Below are positions 28,355 to 38,098 of a stretch of 64,000 nucleotides of DNA, in pieces. Under the pieces are notes generated by a model, which did no database searches, was not told where the DNA came from, and saw only the letters and a program-made list of their open reading frames with translations. The translations under genes were made by a program, and so were the position numbers. The DNA is from DASQPR01 sp963797675 (GTDB lineage Bacteria > Actinomycetota > Actinomycetes > Mycobacteriales > Micromonosporaceae), in contig CAWCQQ010000003.1 in the NCBI GenBank assembly GCA_963797675.1, forward strand, positions 205,940 through 269,939, written 5' to 3'. Each line of letters begins with the position of its first letter. Positions within the stretch are counted from its first letter, which is position 1.

Positions 28355-29584
28355 ATGACCGAAACGCCGGTACACGTTCGTGCCACCGCCCGCGTCGGTG
28401 CTGCGCTGCCTCGCGCCGCAGGTACGGCGACCGTTGTGCCACGACGCCGGCCCGGCCATCTCGGGCCGTTCCACGTGATCCAGCTCATGCTCGTCGAGGT
28501 GGCGATCGTCGCGATCCTGCTCGCCCTCGGCCGCGGACCGGTCGCGCTGATCGCCGGCGTACTGGTCGGTCCGCTCCTGTTGATCGTCACGCTCGGTCGG
28601 CGGCGCGGCCGGTGGTGGCTCGAACGGCAGATGATGAGCTGGCAGTTCCGGCGACGCAGCCGTGCTCAGCCACAGCATCAGCTCGGCGATCCGCGGCTGG
28701 CCGCGATGCGATTCCTGGCACCCGGCCTGATCGTGGAGGACGTCGCCGCACCCGACGGATCACAGATCGGTGTCGCCGCCGACGATGCCGGCTGGTACGC
28801 GGTTGCCGCACTACCCGCGGCCGGGACGCTGCACGACGACACGCAACCGCCGGTGCCGCTGGACGTCCTCGTCTCCGCGCTCGCCGAAGCCGACCCGTCC
28901 GGGCGCGCCGTCCTGCAGGTCGTCACGCATACCGTGCCACCGCCGGAGCTCGGCGGCGCGGCCGGTGAGTCCTACCGTGCCGTGGTACGCCGGCACGACC
29001 CGGTGTCGATTCCGGCCGATCGAGCGATCTGGATCGCGGTACGGCTGGATGCGCGGGCGCTCGCCGAAATGGGCGCCGAACTGCCTGAGCAGGCTCCGAT
29101 CATGGTGGCGGCGCTGATGCGGCACCTGGTGAAGACGTTGCGCCGCCGCACGATCACGGCCCGGGCGCTGGATCGCGAGGCGCTGTTGGACGCGCTCGAC
29201 CGCTCCTGCGACCTGGCCACACCGACGGGTGCCGCGCCGGTCCACCCGTACGAAGACTGGAATGCTTGGCGTTCCGGGCGGCTGGCGCACCGCACGTACT
29301 GGTTGGCGGACTGGCCGCCGGTGGCTCAGGCCGGTGCGCTACTCGATCGACTGGCCACCGCGCCGGCCGTGCTGACCAGCATCGCCGTGATTCTCGCGCC
29401 GAGCGGCGGCGAGGTCGACATCCGCTGTCTCGCGCGGATCGCCACCACACCGGACCGGCTGGCGTCCGCAGGTGCCGCGATGCGGGAACGTGCTCACCTC
29501 GCCCATGCACGGCTGCTCGAACTCGACGGCGAGCAGGGACCGGCGGTCTACGCGACGGCACCGACCGGAGGTGGCCCACGATGA
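28355..29584 (+). CDS. eccE: Type VII secretion membrane protein EccE
   Basis: A 409-residue core component of an ESX-type secretion complex. After a basic N-terminus (PRRRPGHLGPFHV) come two adjacent membrane helices (about residues 43-80: IQLMLVEVAIVAILLAL, ALIAGVLVGPLLLIVTL). A long cytoplasmic domain follows with the EccE-like WYAVAALP and IWIAVRLDARAL strands and YEDWNAWRSGRLAHRTYWL. In ESX-5-type complexes EccE lines the outside of the EccBCDE assembly. Here it is separated from eccB/C/D by one gene and lies directly next to the kinase/phosphatase operon. Its stop overlaps the next start as ATGA. The assignment rests on layout and motif resemblance within this locus. Confidence 0.82.
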   Translation: MTETPVHVRATARVGAALPRAAGTATVVPRRRPGHLGPFHVIQLMLVEVAIVAILLALGRGPVALIAGVLVGPLLLIVTLGRRRGRWWLERQMMSWQFRRRSRAQPQHQLGDPRLAAMRFLAPGLIVEDVAAPDGSQIGVAADDAGWYAVAALPAAGTLHDDTQPPVPLDVLVSALAEADPSGRAVLQVVTHTVPPPELGGAAGESYRAVVRRHDPVSIPADRAIWIAVRLDARALAEMGAELPEQAPIMVAALMRHLVKTLRRRTITARALDREALLDALDRSCDLATPTGAAPVHPYEDWNAWRSGRLAHRTYWLADWPPVAQAGALLDRLATAPAVLTSIAVILAPSGGEVDIRCLARIATTPDRLASAGAAMRERAHLAHARLLELDGEQGPAVYATAPTGGGPR

Positions 29585-30618
29585 CCCGCCCCGACTACAG
29601 CGGCACGCTCTATCACGCCCAGCCGCCGGCGCCCGCGCAGCCGCAGGACGCCGCGGTCGCGGCCGAGCAGGTCGCCGACGGCGCCCGCCAACCCGAGCCG
29701 GCCATCGGATCACCCGCGGATCTGTGGTCGACCCGGGCCAGCACCTCACGCGGCATGATCGGACGCCCGGCCAGCCGGGCCGCCGCCACCGCCGCGGCCA
29801 CCACGCAGGTCGCCGCCCTCAGCGCCGGGGCCATTCCGGACAGTGCCACCCGATCGGTCGAGATCGTGCCCGATCCGCCGCGCACCGGGACGGTGTACGG
29901 TCGCCGGCCCGGTGATCGCGGTGCCGGTACGGTGTTGTCCGCCCGCCTCCCCCGCCTGCGCATCGGCTGGCATTCGGCATCGCCGGCCGCACTCGCGATG
30001 ATCGGCGTCTCCACGCCGGGCATCGGTCTCATCCTCGGCGTCGACCACCGTCGGCAGCCCGTACCGATCCGGTTCTTCCGGCCGGAGCCGACGCGGATCA
30101 CGCTGGTCGGCGGCGCGTGGGCCGCCCAGCTGGTGCTGTTCCGAGCGTTGGCACTCGGCGCGAACGCGATCGTGCGCACCGATGATCCGGCCGCCTGGCA
30201 GGGCGTCGGCGAGCGGGCAACCGGCGTACGCGACCGGGTGACCGTCAACGTCGACCATCCGGTACGGCCGTCGGGCACCGCCCAGCAGCCGGCGCTGTTC
30301 ATCAACGACGGCGATCTCATCGATGCCGGCGCAGCCGCCGACCTCGGCGCGTGGCAGACCCAGATGACCATCCTGCACGAGTTCGACGAGCGCGGCGTAC
30401 CGGCCGTCCAGGACAGCGATCTGGTCATCATGCAGCGGCTCGGGCCGGGCGAGGCGGCGCTCGCCGCAACCGCGCTGCGGCTCGGCGGTCACAGTGTCCA
30501 GACTCTCCAGCAGCTCGACGACGATGTCGTGGCGCTGCTCGGATCCGACGCTCCGCAGTACGCGCGGATCGGCCCGACCGACATCGAACGCAGCTACGCC
30601 GGCAGCCCGCGTCGCTGA
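29581..30618 (+). CDS. Type VII secretion-associated protein, function unknown
   Basis: A 345-residue protein coupled to eccE (ATGA). Residues 1-110 are Ala/Pro-rich and probably disordered. The remaining 230 residues form an alpha/beta domain with GLILGVDHRRQPVPIRFF, TRITLVGGAWAAQLVLFRALALG and FINDGDLIDAG, which looks like a Rossmann or P-loop-derived fold without a Walker A Gly-Lys. The sequence echoes the degenerate ATPase parts of EccC. It ends convergently against eccC: the two stop codons are adjacent (30618/30619). Coupling to eccE and abutment with eccC make a role at the secretion complex likely; I cannot name the family. Confidence 0.65.
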   Translation: MTRPDYSGTLYHAQPPAPAQPQDAAVAAEQVADGARQPEPAIGSPADLWSTRASTSRGMIGRPASRAAATAAATTQVAALSAGAIPDSATRSVEIVPDPPRTGTVYGRRPGDRGAGTVLSARLPRLRIGWHSASPAALAMIGVSTPGIGLILGVDHRRQPVPIRFFRPEPTRITLVGGAWAAQLVLFRALALGANAIVRTDDPAAWQGVGERATGVRDRVTVNVDHPVRPSGTAQQPALFINDGDLIDAGAAADLGAWQTQMTILHEFDERGVPAVQDSDLVIMQRLGPGEAALAATALRLGGHSVQTLQQLDDDVVALLGSDAPQYARIGPTDIERSYAGSPRR

Positions 30619-33600
30619 CTACTGTGCCGGCGGCGTCCACGGAAGTTGCACGAGGCGAGCGCCTTCCCGGCGGGTGACCAGCCAGGCCCGGCCGGGCGGC
30701 AGAACCTGCGGCTTGACCGCACCGAACAGCGGCCCTTCCTCCTTCGGCGTGGACATCATGATGCCGGGCGAGGCCAGTTCGCGGATCCGTGCGATCACCG
30801 GATCGAACAGTGCGCGGGCGGCACCGCCGGACCGGCGCGTGATGATCACATGCAGCCCGATGTCGCGACCCTGCGCGAGAAATTCGAGCAGCGGTGCCAG
30901 CGGATTGGTGGCCGCACCGGTCACCAGGTCGTAGTCGTCGACCAGGACGAACAGCTCCGGGCCGCGCCACCAGCTGCGAGAGCGCAGCTGTTCCGGTGTG
31001 ACCTCGGGCCCGGGCAGCCGTTCCTTCATGACCGCGGCCGCATCCGCGATCAGGTCATTGGTGACCTGCAGCGACGTGCCGTACCCGATCAGGTGGCCGG
31101 TCGTGACGGTGCCGAGGAGGCTGCGCCGGTAGTCGACCAGAATGATCTTCGCTTGGTCCGGCTCGTAGCTCTCGGTGATGCCGCGTGCGAGCCCGCGCAG
31201 GAACGAACTCTTGCCCGACTCGATGTCGCCGAACAGGAGCGCGTGCGGCTCAGCCCGAAAATCAAGGTGTACGGGCAGCAGATCGTTCTCCGCGAGGCCG
31301 ACCGGCAACCGGCCGGGGCTCTGCGGATCCGGCGCGGGCAGCGCCGAGTACGGCAACTCGTCGGGCAGCAGCCGGACTGGCGGCGCCGGTGGCAGCATCC
31401 AACCGCCGCGGGCCTGCTTGACCAGCGCGGCCACCGCGTCGGCCAGATCCTCGATCTGCTGTCCTCCGTCGATCCGGGGCAGGCCGGTCAGGAAGTGCAG
31501 ACCGTCGGTGGTGAGGCCGTGGCCGGGCGAGCGCTCCGGAACGTTGACCGCGGCCCGCCGGTTGATCACCGAATCACTGGGTTCGCCGAGGCGTAGCTCG
31601 ACCTTCGTCCCGAACATGTCGCGCAGCGCCGGGCGGATGTCCATCCACCGATTGCCGCTGGCCAGGATGTGCACGCCGAAGCCGAGGCCGCGGTTGGCCA
31701 GCTCCGAGACGACCGGTTCCAGATCTTCGAAGTCGGTACGCAGCGTCGCCCAGCCGTCGACGACCAGGAAGACGTCTCCGAATGGATCGTCGGCGAACTG
31801 GCCGGCGCGCTTGGCCCGGCGGTAGGTGGCGATACCGTCCACACCGGCCGCGGCGAAGCGCTGTTCCCGGTCCTGGAGAAGTCCGCGCAGTTCGGCGATG
31901 GTCCGGCGGACCCGGCTGACGTCGCGCCGCCCGGCAACGCCGCTGGTGTGCGGCAGATCGCGCAGCGCGGTGAGTCCGCCGCCGCCGAAGTCCAGCCCGA
32001 AGAACTGTGCCTCGACCGGAGTATGGGTCAGGGCCAGCGAGGCCAGAAGCGTACGCAGGAAGGTGGTCTTGCCGCTCTGCGGGCCGCCGACCACGATGAC
32101 GTTGCCGGCCGCGCCGGACAGATCCAGCCACATCGGTTCGCGGCGCTGCTCGAACGGCTTGTCGATGATGCCGACCACGCCGCGCAGAGCGCCCAGCACG
32201 GACGGGTCGTGCACGCCGAGTCCACGCTGGCCGGTGTGGTTGATCGGCGGCAGCAGCTGATCCAGTGTCGGTGGCTCGGCCAGTGGCGGCAGCCAGACCT
32301 GATGCGCCGGCAGACCTCGACCTTCCATCCGTCGGACCAGCACGTCCAGCAACGTGTCGCCGGTGGCGGTCTCGGCCGGGGCCTCCTCCTCGATCAGCTG
32401 CGGTGCCGGTGCGGCCAGGTAGTGGGTGGTGAACGGGCGTACCACGTCGGCCGAGCGCAGTTCCACCGCACGCCGTTCCTCGCCGCGGCGGTAGCTGCCG
32501 GACACGTACGCCGCCCGGAATCGGATCAGACCGTCGGTGCCGGTCTTGATGAAGCCGTGCCCGGGCGAGCGCGGCAACTCGTACGCGTCCGGCACGCCGA
32601 GCACCGCGCGGCTGTCCATCGAGGAGAATGTCCGCAGGCCGATCCGGTAGGACAGGTGCGTCTCCAGCCCGCGCAGCCGGCCCTCCTCCAGCCGCTGCGA
32701 AGCCAGCAGAAGGTGTACGCCCAGCGACCGGCCGACCCGGCCGATCTGCACGAACATCTCGATGAAGTCCGGCCGGGCGCTGAGCAGCTCGCTGAACTCG
32801 TCGACGATGATGAGCAGGCTCGGCAGCGGCGCCAGCGGTACGCCCGCCGCCCGGGCTCGCTCGTAGTCGCGTTGCGACGCATAGTTGCCGGCGTAGCGCA
32901 GCAGCTCCTGACGGCGGGTCAGCTCGCCCTGGATGGCGCCGAGCATGCGGTCGACCAGCGACAGCTCCTCTTCCAGGTTGGTGATCACGGCGCTGGTGTG
33001 CGGCAGGCGATCCAGGGCGGTGAACGTCGCGCCGCCCTTGAAGTCGACCAGCACGAAGTTCAGGATCTCCGAGCTGTGCGTGACCGCGAGCGCGAGCACG
33101 AGCGTACGCAGCAGCTCGCTCTTGCCGGAGCCGGTCGCGCCGACCAGCAGTCCGTGCGGTCCCATGCCCTCCTGAGCCGATTCCTTCAGATCGAGTTCGA
33201 TCGGGCGGCCGTCCGCGCTGACCCCGATCGGCACCCGCAGCCGGTCGCGGTTCGGCCGGCTCGCCCAGCCACGATCGAGTTCGAACGTGTACGGGTCGCC
33301 GAGCCCGAGCAGGTCGGCGAGGCCGGTGTCACCGGTGGCGGCCTGGTCGGCGTACGACATCGCGGACAGCCGCATCGGGGACATGGCGCGGGCCAGCGAC
33401 TCGGCCTCCTCCGCCGCCATCTCGTCGGCCCGGCCTACCTCGTTCGTGCCGTCCATCGTGCTGCCGGACACGGTGCCGTCGGCGTCGATGTCCAGCACCA
33501 CGGAGGAGTCGTCGAGCAGCCGCGGCGGCGGGTTGGACAGATCCAGGATCGTCACGCCCTCCACGCCACCGTCGGTCATCAAGTGATCGGAGCCGACGGT

Positions 33601-34572
33601 CGAGCCGCCGTCGATGATGACCACCAGGTGTGGTCCGGCGGCTGCGGTCGGTGTCGTCGTGAACCGGGTACGGCCGGCCAGCACGTCGTCCAGGATCGCC
33701 TCCAGCGACGTGATCGACGACGAGTAGAGGCGGATCTGACCGGCGGCGTCGGTCTTCGTCGGGTGTACCGCGTGCGGCAACCACTTCGCCCACTCCCAGC
33801 GCGGAAGCGCGGCATCCGACAGGCACAGGCCGATGAGCAGGTCGTCGGGGGCGTGGAACGTGGACAGTTGGGCGACCAGCGCGCGGACCAGCCCGCTGAC
33901 GGCGGTCTCCGCACCGCGGACGTAGACGTGCGTGAAGTCCCGCAGCGCGATCGCCACCGGCAGGTCGGGCACGATCGAATACGTCGCGACGAACTGGCGC
34001 AGCGCGACCGCGCACAGCGGTTCGAGTTCGTCGATCGGGCGGGTCTGCGGCGGGATCAACGCCGTCGCGATCTCCTGCGGCCCGAGGCCGATCCGCACCA
34101 CGCCGAAGTCCGCGTCGGTACGGCGACGTTCCCACAGCCGGACGCTGGCCGACGTCGACCACAGTGCCTGCGGATCGGGGTGCCGGTAGTGAATCGCCTC
34201 GCGCTGGCGGCGGATGGTGTTGCGGACCTGGGCACGCAGCTGGCTGAGGCGCCGCATGTACTGTCGCCGCGCGTCGATCATGTCGCGTTTGTTCTGCCCA
34301 CCGACCTGACCGGCGACCTGCATCGCGATCATGCCGAGGGTCGATACGCCGTACATCCCACCGGCCACATAGGTCAGTGCACCGCCGCGCTGCGTGCCCA
34401 TCATCAATCCCATGGCGGCGGCGCCCGCGGCCATCGGCATGATGGTGAGCATCCGGCCCCAGCCCTTGCCGGACGTGGCGGGAATCTCCGGCGGCGGCTC
34501 CAGGACCACCTCGCCGGTCGGTAGCGCTGGAGCGGATCGCCGCGGCGGTCGGCTGACGATCACCAGTCCCAC
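30619..34572 (-). CDS. eccC: Type VII secretion ATPase EccC (fused EccCa-EccCb)
   Basis: A 1317-residue FtsK/SpoIIIE-type motor that selects and drives ESX substrates. Two membrane helices lie near residues 40-80 (MPMAAGAAAMGLMMG, ALTYVAGGMYGVSTLGMIAM). Three ATPase modules follow: Walker A GATGSGKSE (478-486) with Walker B SLLIIVDEFSELL (about 586-598), Walker A GGPQSGKTT (829-837), and the weaker GDIESGKSS (1115-1123). The first module keeps the full Walker A/B set, as expected for the catalytic D1; modules 2 and 3 usually bind signal peptides and nucleotide. GTG 34572 has GGGAGG eight bases upstream. All three modules are in one polypeptide rather than split as in mycobacterial ESX-1. It is divergent from eccD. 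Confidence 0.95.
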   Translation of the reverse strand: MGLVIVSRPPRRSAPALPTGEVVLEPPPEIPATSGKGWGRMLTIMPMAAGAAAMGLMMGTQRGGALTYVAGGMYGVSTLGMIAMQVAGQVGGQNKRDMIDARRQYMRRLSQLRAQVRNTIRRQREAIHYRHPDPQALWSTSASVRLWERRRTDADFGVVRIGLGPQEIATALIPPQTRPIDELEPLCAVALRQFVATYSIVPDLPVAIALRDFTHVYVRGAETAVSGLVRALVAQLSTFHAPDDLLIGLCLSDAALPRWEWAKWLPHAVHPTKTDAAGQIRLYSSSITSLEAILDDVLAGRTRFTTTPTAAAGPHLVVIIDGGSTVGSDHLMTDGGVEGVTILDLSNPPPRLLDDSSVVLDIDADGTVSGSTMDGTNEVGRADEMAAEEAESLARAMSPMRLSAMSYADQAATGDTGLADLLGLGDPYTFELDRGWASRPNRDRLRVPIGVSADGRPIELDLKESAQEGMGPHGLLVGATGSGKSELLRTLVLALAVTHSSEILNFVLVDFKGGATFTALDRLPHTSAVITNLEEELSLVDRMLGAIQGELTRRQELLRYAGNYASQRDYERARAAGVPLAPLPSLLIIVDEFSELLSARPDFIEMFVQIGRVGRSLGVHLLLASQRLEEGRLRGLETHLSYRIGLRTFSSMDSRAVLGVPDAYELPRSPGHGFIKTGTDGLIRFRAAYVSGSYRRGEERRAVELRSADVVRPFTTHYLAAPAPQLIEEEAPAETATGDTLLDVLVRRMEGRGLPAHQVWLPPLAEPPTLDQLLPPINHTGQRGLGVHDPSVLGALRGVVGIIDKPFEQRREPMWLDLSGAAGNVIVVGGPQSGKTTFLRTLLASLALTHTPVEAQFFGLDFGGGGLTALRDLPHTSGVAGRRDVSRVRRTIAELRGLLQDREQRFAAAGVDGIATYRRAKRAGQFADDPFGDVFLVVDGWATLRTDFEDLEPVVSELANRGLGFGVHILASGNRWMDIRPALRDMFGTKVELRLGEPSDSVINRRAAVNVPERSPGHGLTTDGLHFLTGLPRIDGGQQIEDLADAVAALVKQARGGWMLPPAPPVRLLPDELPYSALPAPDPQSPGRLPVGLAENDLLPVHLDFRAEPHALLFGDIESGKSSFLRGLARGITESYEPDQAKIILVDYRRSLLGTVTTGHLIGYGTSLQVTNDLIADAAAVMKERLPGPEVTPEQLRSRSWWRGPELFVLVDDYDLVTGAATNPLAPLLEFLAQGRDIGLHVIITRRSGGAARALFDPVIARIRELASPGIMMSTPKEEGPLFGAVKPQVLPPGRAWLVTRREGARLVQLPWTPPAQ

Positions 34573-34764
34573 GCGTCGTACCTCCCGATCACCCCCGGCG
34601 AATGCACGTATCGTAGACCAGTCGACCGACCATGTCGGGGCCCGGAAATCTCGGTCTGCGCGGACTACGGGGTGTTCGCGTACATGTTAGGTTGACCCCC
34701 GGTGCGGCCGAGCCGGGTGCGGCACTCCGTTGGTTGTTTCCGCAATTCCGGGGAGATGATGGGT

Positions 34765-36168
34765 GTGACCGCTGCCGCTGGCTCCGATCTTGCCCGGGTG
34801 ACCGTCGCAACGCCAAAACGGCGCATCGATGTGGCACTGCCCGGAAACGTGCTGGTCACCGAGCTACTTCCGCATCTGCTGCGGTTCGCCGGCGACGAAC
34901 TCGCCGACGACGGCGAATACCACAGTGGATGGACGTTGCGCCGGGTCACCGGCGTCGAACTCGATCCGGTCCGCAGCCTGTCGGTGCAGGGCGTACGCGA
35001 CGGTGAGGTCCTCAACCTCGTGCCGCGTCGACTCGACTGGCCGGAGCTGGCCTATGACGACATCGTCGAGGTGATCGCGAGCGGCGCGCGCCGGACCGGC
35101 CGATCCTGGGGCGCCGCGGCCACTCGTCGCTGCGGTCTGACCGTCGCCGCGGCCGCGTTCGTGACCGGCCTGTTCGTCATCGGTCTGTCCGGACCGCCGT
35201 GGCCGCTGCCCGCAGGCGTCGCACTCGCAGTTGCCTGCCTGCTCACCCTGTTCGGCGTGGTTCTGTCGCGGGTCGCGTCGGATGCCTCGGCCGGCGGCGT
35301 GGTGGCCTGCTGCGCACTGCCGTACGCGTTCGCCGGCGGCCTGCTCGTGGTCGCCCCGGCCGGCACGTCCATCCGCCATCTGGGCGCGCCCAGCGTGCTG
35401 CTCGCGTCGGCGGCGCTGCTCGCTTTCGGCCTGGTCGGCTTCGTCGCCGTGGCGGCAACATTGCGCGTCTTCATCGCCGCGATCGGCAGCGGTGTCGCCG
35501 GCCTGCTCGCCGCCGTGCTGAGCTTCGCCGGCCTGCCACCGGCCGGTTCGGTGGCGATCGTGCTGACGGTGGCGATCGGCATGCTTCCCGGATATCCGAT
35601 GCTGGCGACGTGGCTGGGCCGGCTTCCGATTCCGGTGCTGCCCGGACGTGCCGAAGAGATCCTCGATGATCGTCCGATGCCGCGCCGCGACGACGTGTTC
35701 GCCGCCGTGGCCCGGACGTACGAACTACTCACCGGCGCGCTCCTGGCCGCTGCGCTGGTCAGCGTGGGCTGCGCGGCGATCCTCGCGGCGACCGGTCGTA
35801 CCTCGGCCGAACTGCTCGCGGTCACCGCCGCCGCCGGGCTGCTGCTGCGCGGCCGGCTCTTCGCGTCGCCACAGCAACGCATTCCGCTGCTCGCCGGTGG
35901 CGTGACCGTGCTGATCGCGATGGTCGTCGCGCTGACGCTGCACGCGTCGTCGACCGGCGTACGGCTGTTGATACTCCTCGCGGTGCTGTTCATCGCCGGG
36001 CTGGTACTCGCCGCCGGGTTGGTCTACAGCAAACGCTCGCCGTCGCCCCGGATCGGCCGCATCGCGGACATCGTCGACGTGCTGGCCATCATGGCTCTGG
36101 TGCCGCTGGCCTGCGGCGTGGCCGGCGTCTTCCACACCATCGCGGGACTCTTCGCGTCGGTCGGGTGA
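34765..36168 (+). CDS. eccD: Type VII secretion channel protein EccD
   Basis: A 467-residue integral membrane protein, the scaffold of the ESX membrane pore. Residues 5-85 are the ubiquitin-like YukD domain (RVTVATPKRRIDVALP, SVQGVRDGEVLNLVP); about 11 hydrophobic helices follow from residue 125 to the end. Three starts are possible; GTG 34765 sits nine bases after GGGGAG, whereas ATG 34756 and 34759 are too close to that site. It is followed 15 bp later by eccB on the same strand. The divergent gap to eccC (about 190 bp) must hold both promoters. Confidence 0.93.
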   Translation: MTAAAGSDLARVTVATPKRRIDVALPGNVLVTELLPHLLRFAGDELADDGEYHSGWTLRRVTGVELDPVRSLSVQGVRDGEVLNLVPRRLDWPELAYDDIVEVIASGARRTGRSWGAAATRRCGLTVAAAAFVTGLFVIGLSGPPWPLPAGVALAVACLLTLFGVVLSRVASDASAGGVVACCALPYAFAGGLLVVAPAGTSIRHLGAPSVLLASAALLAFGLVGFVAVAATLRVFIAAIGSGVAGLLAAVLSFAGLPPAGSVAIVLTVAIGMLPGYPMLATWLGRLPIPVLPGRAEEILDDRPMPRRDDVFAAVARTYELLTGALLAAALVSVGCAAILAATGRTSAELLAVTAAAGLLLRGRLFASPQQRIPLLAGGVTVLIAMVVALTLHASSTGVRLLILLAVLFIAGLVLAAGLVYSKRSPSPRIGRIADIVDVLAIMALVPLACGVAGVFHTIAGLFASVG

Positions 36169-36183
36169 GGTGAGGACAGGCAG

Positions 36184-37591
36184 ATGGCATCGCGCCGGGA
36201 TCAGTTGCAGTCCCATCAGTTCCTCACTCAGCGGGTCATCTCCGCGCTCGTCATGCGGGAGACCGATCCGGCTCAGTCACCGCTGCGTCGCGGCATCGGC
36301 GCGGTCTTCGCCGGTCTGATGATCGCGGTCATGGTCGGCGCCGGCTTCGGCGTGTACGGCCTGCTCACCAAGACCGGCAGCAGCGGCTGGAAGACCGACG
36401 GCGCGGTCATCATCGAGAAGGAGACCGGCGCGCCCTACGTCTATCAGGGCGGCGAGCTGCATCCGATGCTCAACTATGCATCGGCCCTGCTCGCCACCGG
36501 TGGCGCCGCCCGCGCGGTGTACAACGAACCGGCCGACGCGCTGAGCGGTGTGCCCCGGGGCGTGATGCTCGGCATCCCGTACGCGCCGGATTCGGTCCCC
36601 GATGCCGCGCACACCGTCCGTGCACCGTGGACACTGTGCACCGCCGCGACCGTGGACGGATCCGGCTCGCAGAGCCTCACCACGACGCTCGCCCTGGCCC
36701 GTACGCCGTCCGGATCGGTCCCGCTCGGCGATCAGGGCCTTCTCGTCCGTGATCCGGCCACCTCCCTGACGTATCTCGTCTGGCACGGCGCCCGGTACGC
36801 CGTCGCGGCGAGTGTCCTGCCGGCCCTGTTCGGCGCTCCGACCCCGATTCCGGCCGGCACCGCCTGGCTCAACGGCCTGCCCCGCGGCGCCGACATCGCA
36901 CCGCTGACGATCACCGGCAACGGATCGCCGTCGCCGGCTGCCGGCGCGTACGACATCGGCGCCGTACTGTCCACACAGGTCGGCACCGGCGGTGTCCAGT
37001 ACTGGCTCGTGCTGTCGGACGGTCTTGCCCCCATCACCGAGTTGCAGGAGGACATCGTGGTCAGCCAGGGCGCCGCGGCACCCCGGACGATCAGCGCGGT
37101 GGACGCGGCGGCGATCCATCGCAGCGACCAGCTGGCGGCCGACACCACGATTGCCGCAACCGGCCCGGCCGCCCAAGCTGGCCCAACTGCCGGCCGTGTC
37201 CAGCCCGATGTGTGCCGTTTTCCAGGATGCGACGAACCCGCCGACCGTCACGATCGGCGGCATCCCGCCGGCCGGCGGTGCCGGTACGCCGACCGGATCG
37301 CGTACCGCCGACGGCGCGGTCCTGGCCGATCGCATCCTGGTACCGGCCGGCCGCGCGGCAGTTGTGCGCGTGATGGCGTCGGCCACCAGCCCGGCCGGCG
37401 GCTATGACCTGGTCACCGACCTCGGCATTCGGTACGCGGTGGCATCCGACGCCGTCCTGAAACTGCTCGGATATCAGCCGAGCAACGCGGTTGCCATGCA
37501 GGCCGGCCTGGTGCAACTCATCCCGGCCGGACCGGCGCTCGATCCGGTCGCGGCGGGTGCGCCCGCGGCCGTCGGGACGAGCGGTGGCTAA
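36184..37591 (+). pseudogene. eccB: eccB, interrupted by a single-base frameshift
   Basis: EccB is the periplasmic-side ESX core protein. The N-terminus is typical: MASRRDQLQSHQFLTQRVIS, then a membrane helix (GAVFAGLMIAVMVGAGFGVYGLL, about 39-61) and the outer domain (GAPYVYQGGELHPMLNYASALL). The reading continues in the first frame to about 37165-37176, in the run CCGGCCCGGCCGCCC. From there the next frame carries the expected C-terminal third (PKLAQLPAVSSPMCAVF, VPAGRAAVVRVMAS, YAVASDAVLKLLGYQPSNAV) to TAA 37589-37591. One extra base explains it. Without correction the first frame ends at 37407 with Arg-rich nonsense. It is either a sequencing error or a true break in an essential component. 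Confidence 0.85.
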
Positions 37592-37743
37592 TTTGGGCCT
37601 CGGGTCGGGTGGCCCGGTGGGATATTCATTGATAGCGTTTTTTGCTGTCGGCACGCCAACGCCGCCGGCTCGGACTGTCCCGACATTTCTCGGGAGAAGG
37701 CCGCCTCTCACGGGGGCACAAACAGAATTGAGGTGATCGCATC
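37592..37743 (+). promoter_or_regulatory. Leader region of the WXG100 gene pair
   Basis: A 152-bp gap between eccB and the first WXG100 gene. It contains an AT-rich patch (about 37621-37644, including six consecutive T) that stands out from the GC-rich surroundings and is a plausible promoter. A small 5-bp stem, CCCGA/TCGGG, lies at 37679-37694. A strong ribosome site (GAGGTG) lies just before GTG 37744. A separate promoter would let the abundant Esx proteins be made in excess of the membrane complex. Confidence 0.35.
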
Positions 37744-38091
37744 GTGGCTAGTACGACACGGGCAACGCCAGAGATGCTGAACAATGCGGCGCAGGTCGCA
37801 TCGCAGGCGGGTGAGGACATCACGCTCAGCCTGACCCGTCTGCTCAACGAGATCGAGCAGACGGCCGCCACCTTCAAGGGGCAGGCCGGCAGCAGCTTTC
37901 AGCAGGTCTCCAGTGATCTGGGCCAGGAGCTGCGGACGCTGCTGGATGCGCTCAACGAGATGGCCGGCAACGTCAGCCAGTCGGGTCAGGCGTTCGGCTC
38001 GACCGACGCCGACGCGAGCAGCGAGATCGCCAAGGTGACGGCCGAGTTCGTGCCGGGTGCCGGTAGCGTCGCGAACTCTTTGCGGGGATGA
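37744..38091 (+). CDS. WXG100-family secreted protein (EsxA/B-like), FKG variant
   Basis: A 115-residue helical-hairpin protein, one half of an Esx heterodimer and a likely substrate of the local secretion system. Helix 1 and helix 2 flank the turn TFKGQAGSSF (about residues 44-53), where Phe-Lys-Gly replaces the classical Trp-x-Gly. The rest of the WXG100 pattern is kept (LLNEIEQTAATF, SDLGQELRTLLDALNEMA). GTG 37744 is supported by GAGGTG. It is followed after 7 bp by the second WXG100 gene. At 115 residues it is a little longer than the usual 100, with a disordered tail ending SVANSLRG. Confidence 0.9.
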   Translation: MASTTRATPEMLNNAAQVASQAGEDITLSLTRLLNEIEQTAATFKGQAGSSFQQVSSDLGQELRTLLDALNEMAGNVSQSGQAFGSTDADASSEIAKVTAEFVPGAGSVANSLRG

Positions 38092-38098
38092 GGCAGAC

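Noticed and set aside
31669..34524. 951-codon plus-strand frame opposite eccC
   Set aside because: Composition is typical of an antisense shadow (Arg, Gln, Asp, Val), and eccC on the other strand has all ATPase motifs.
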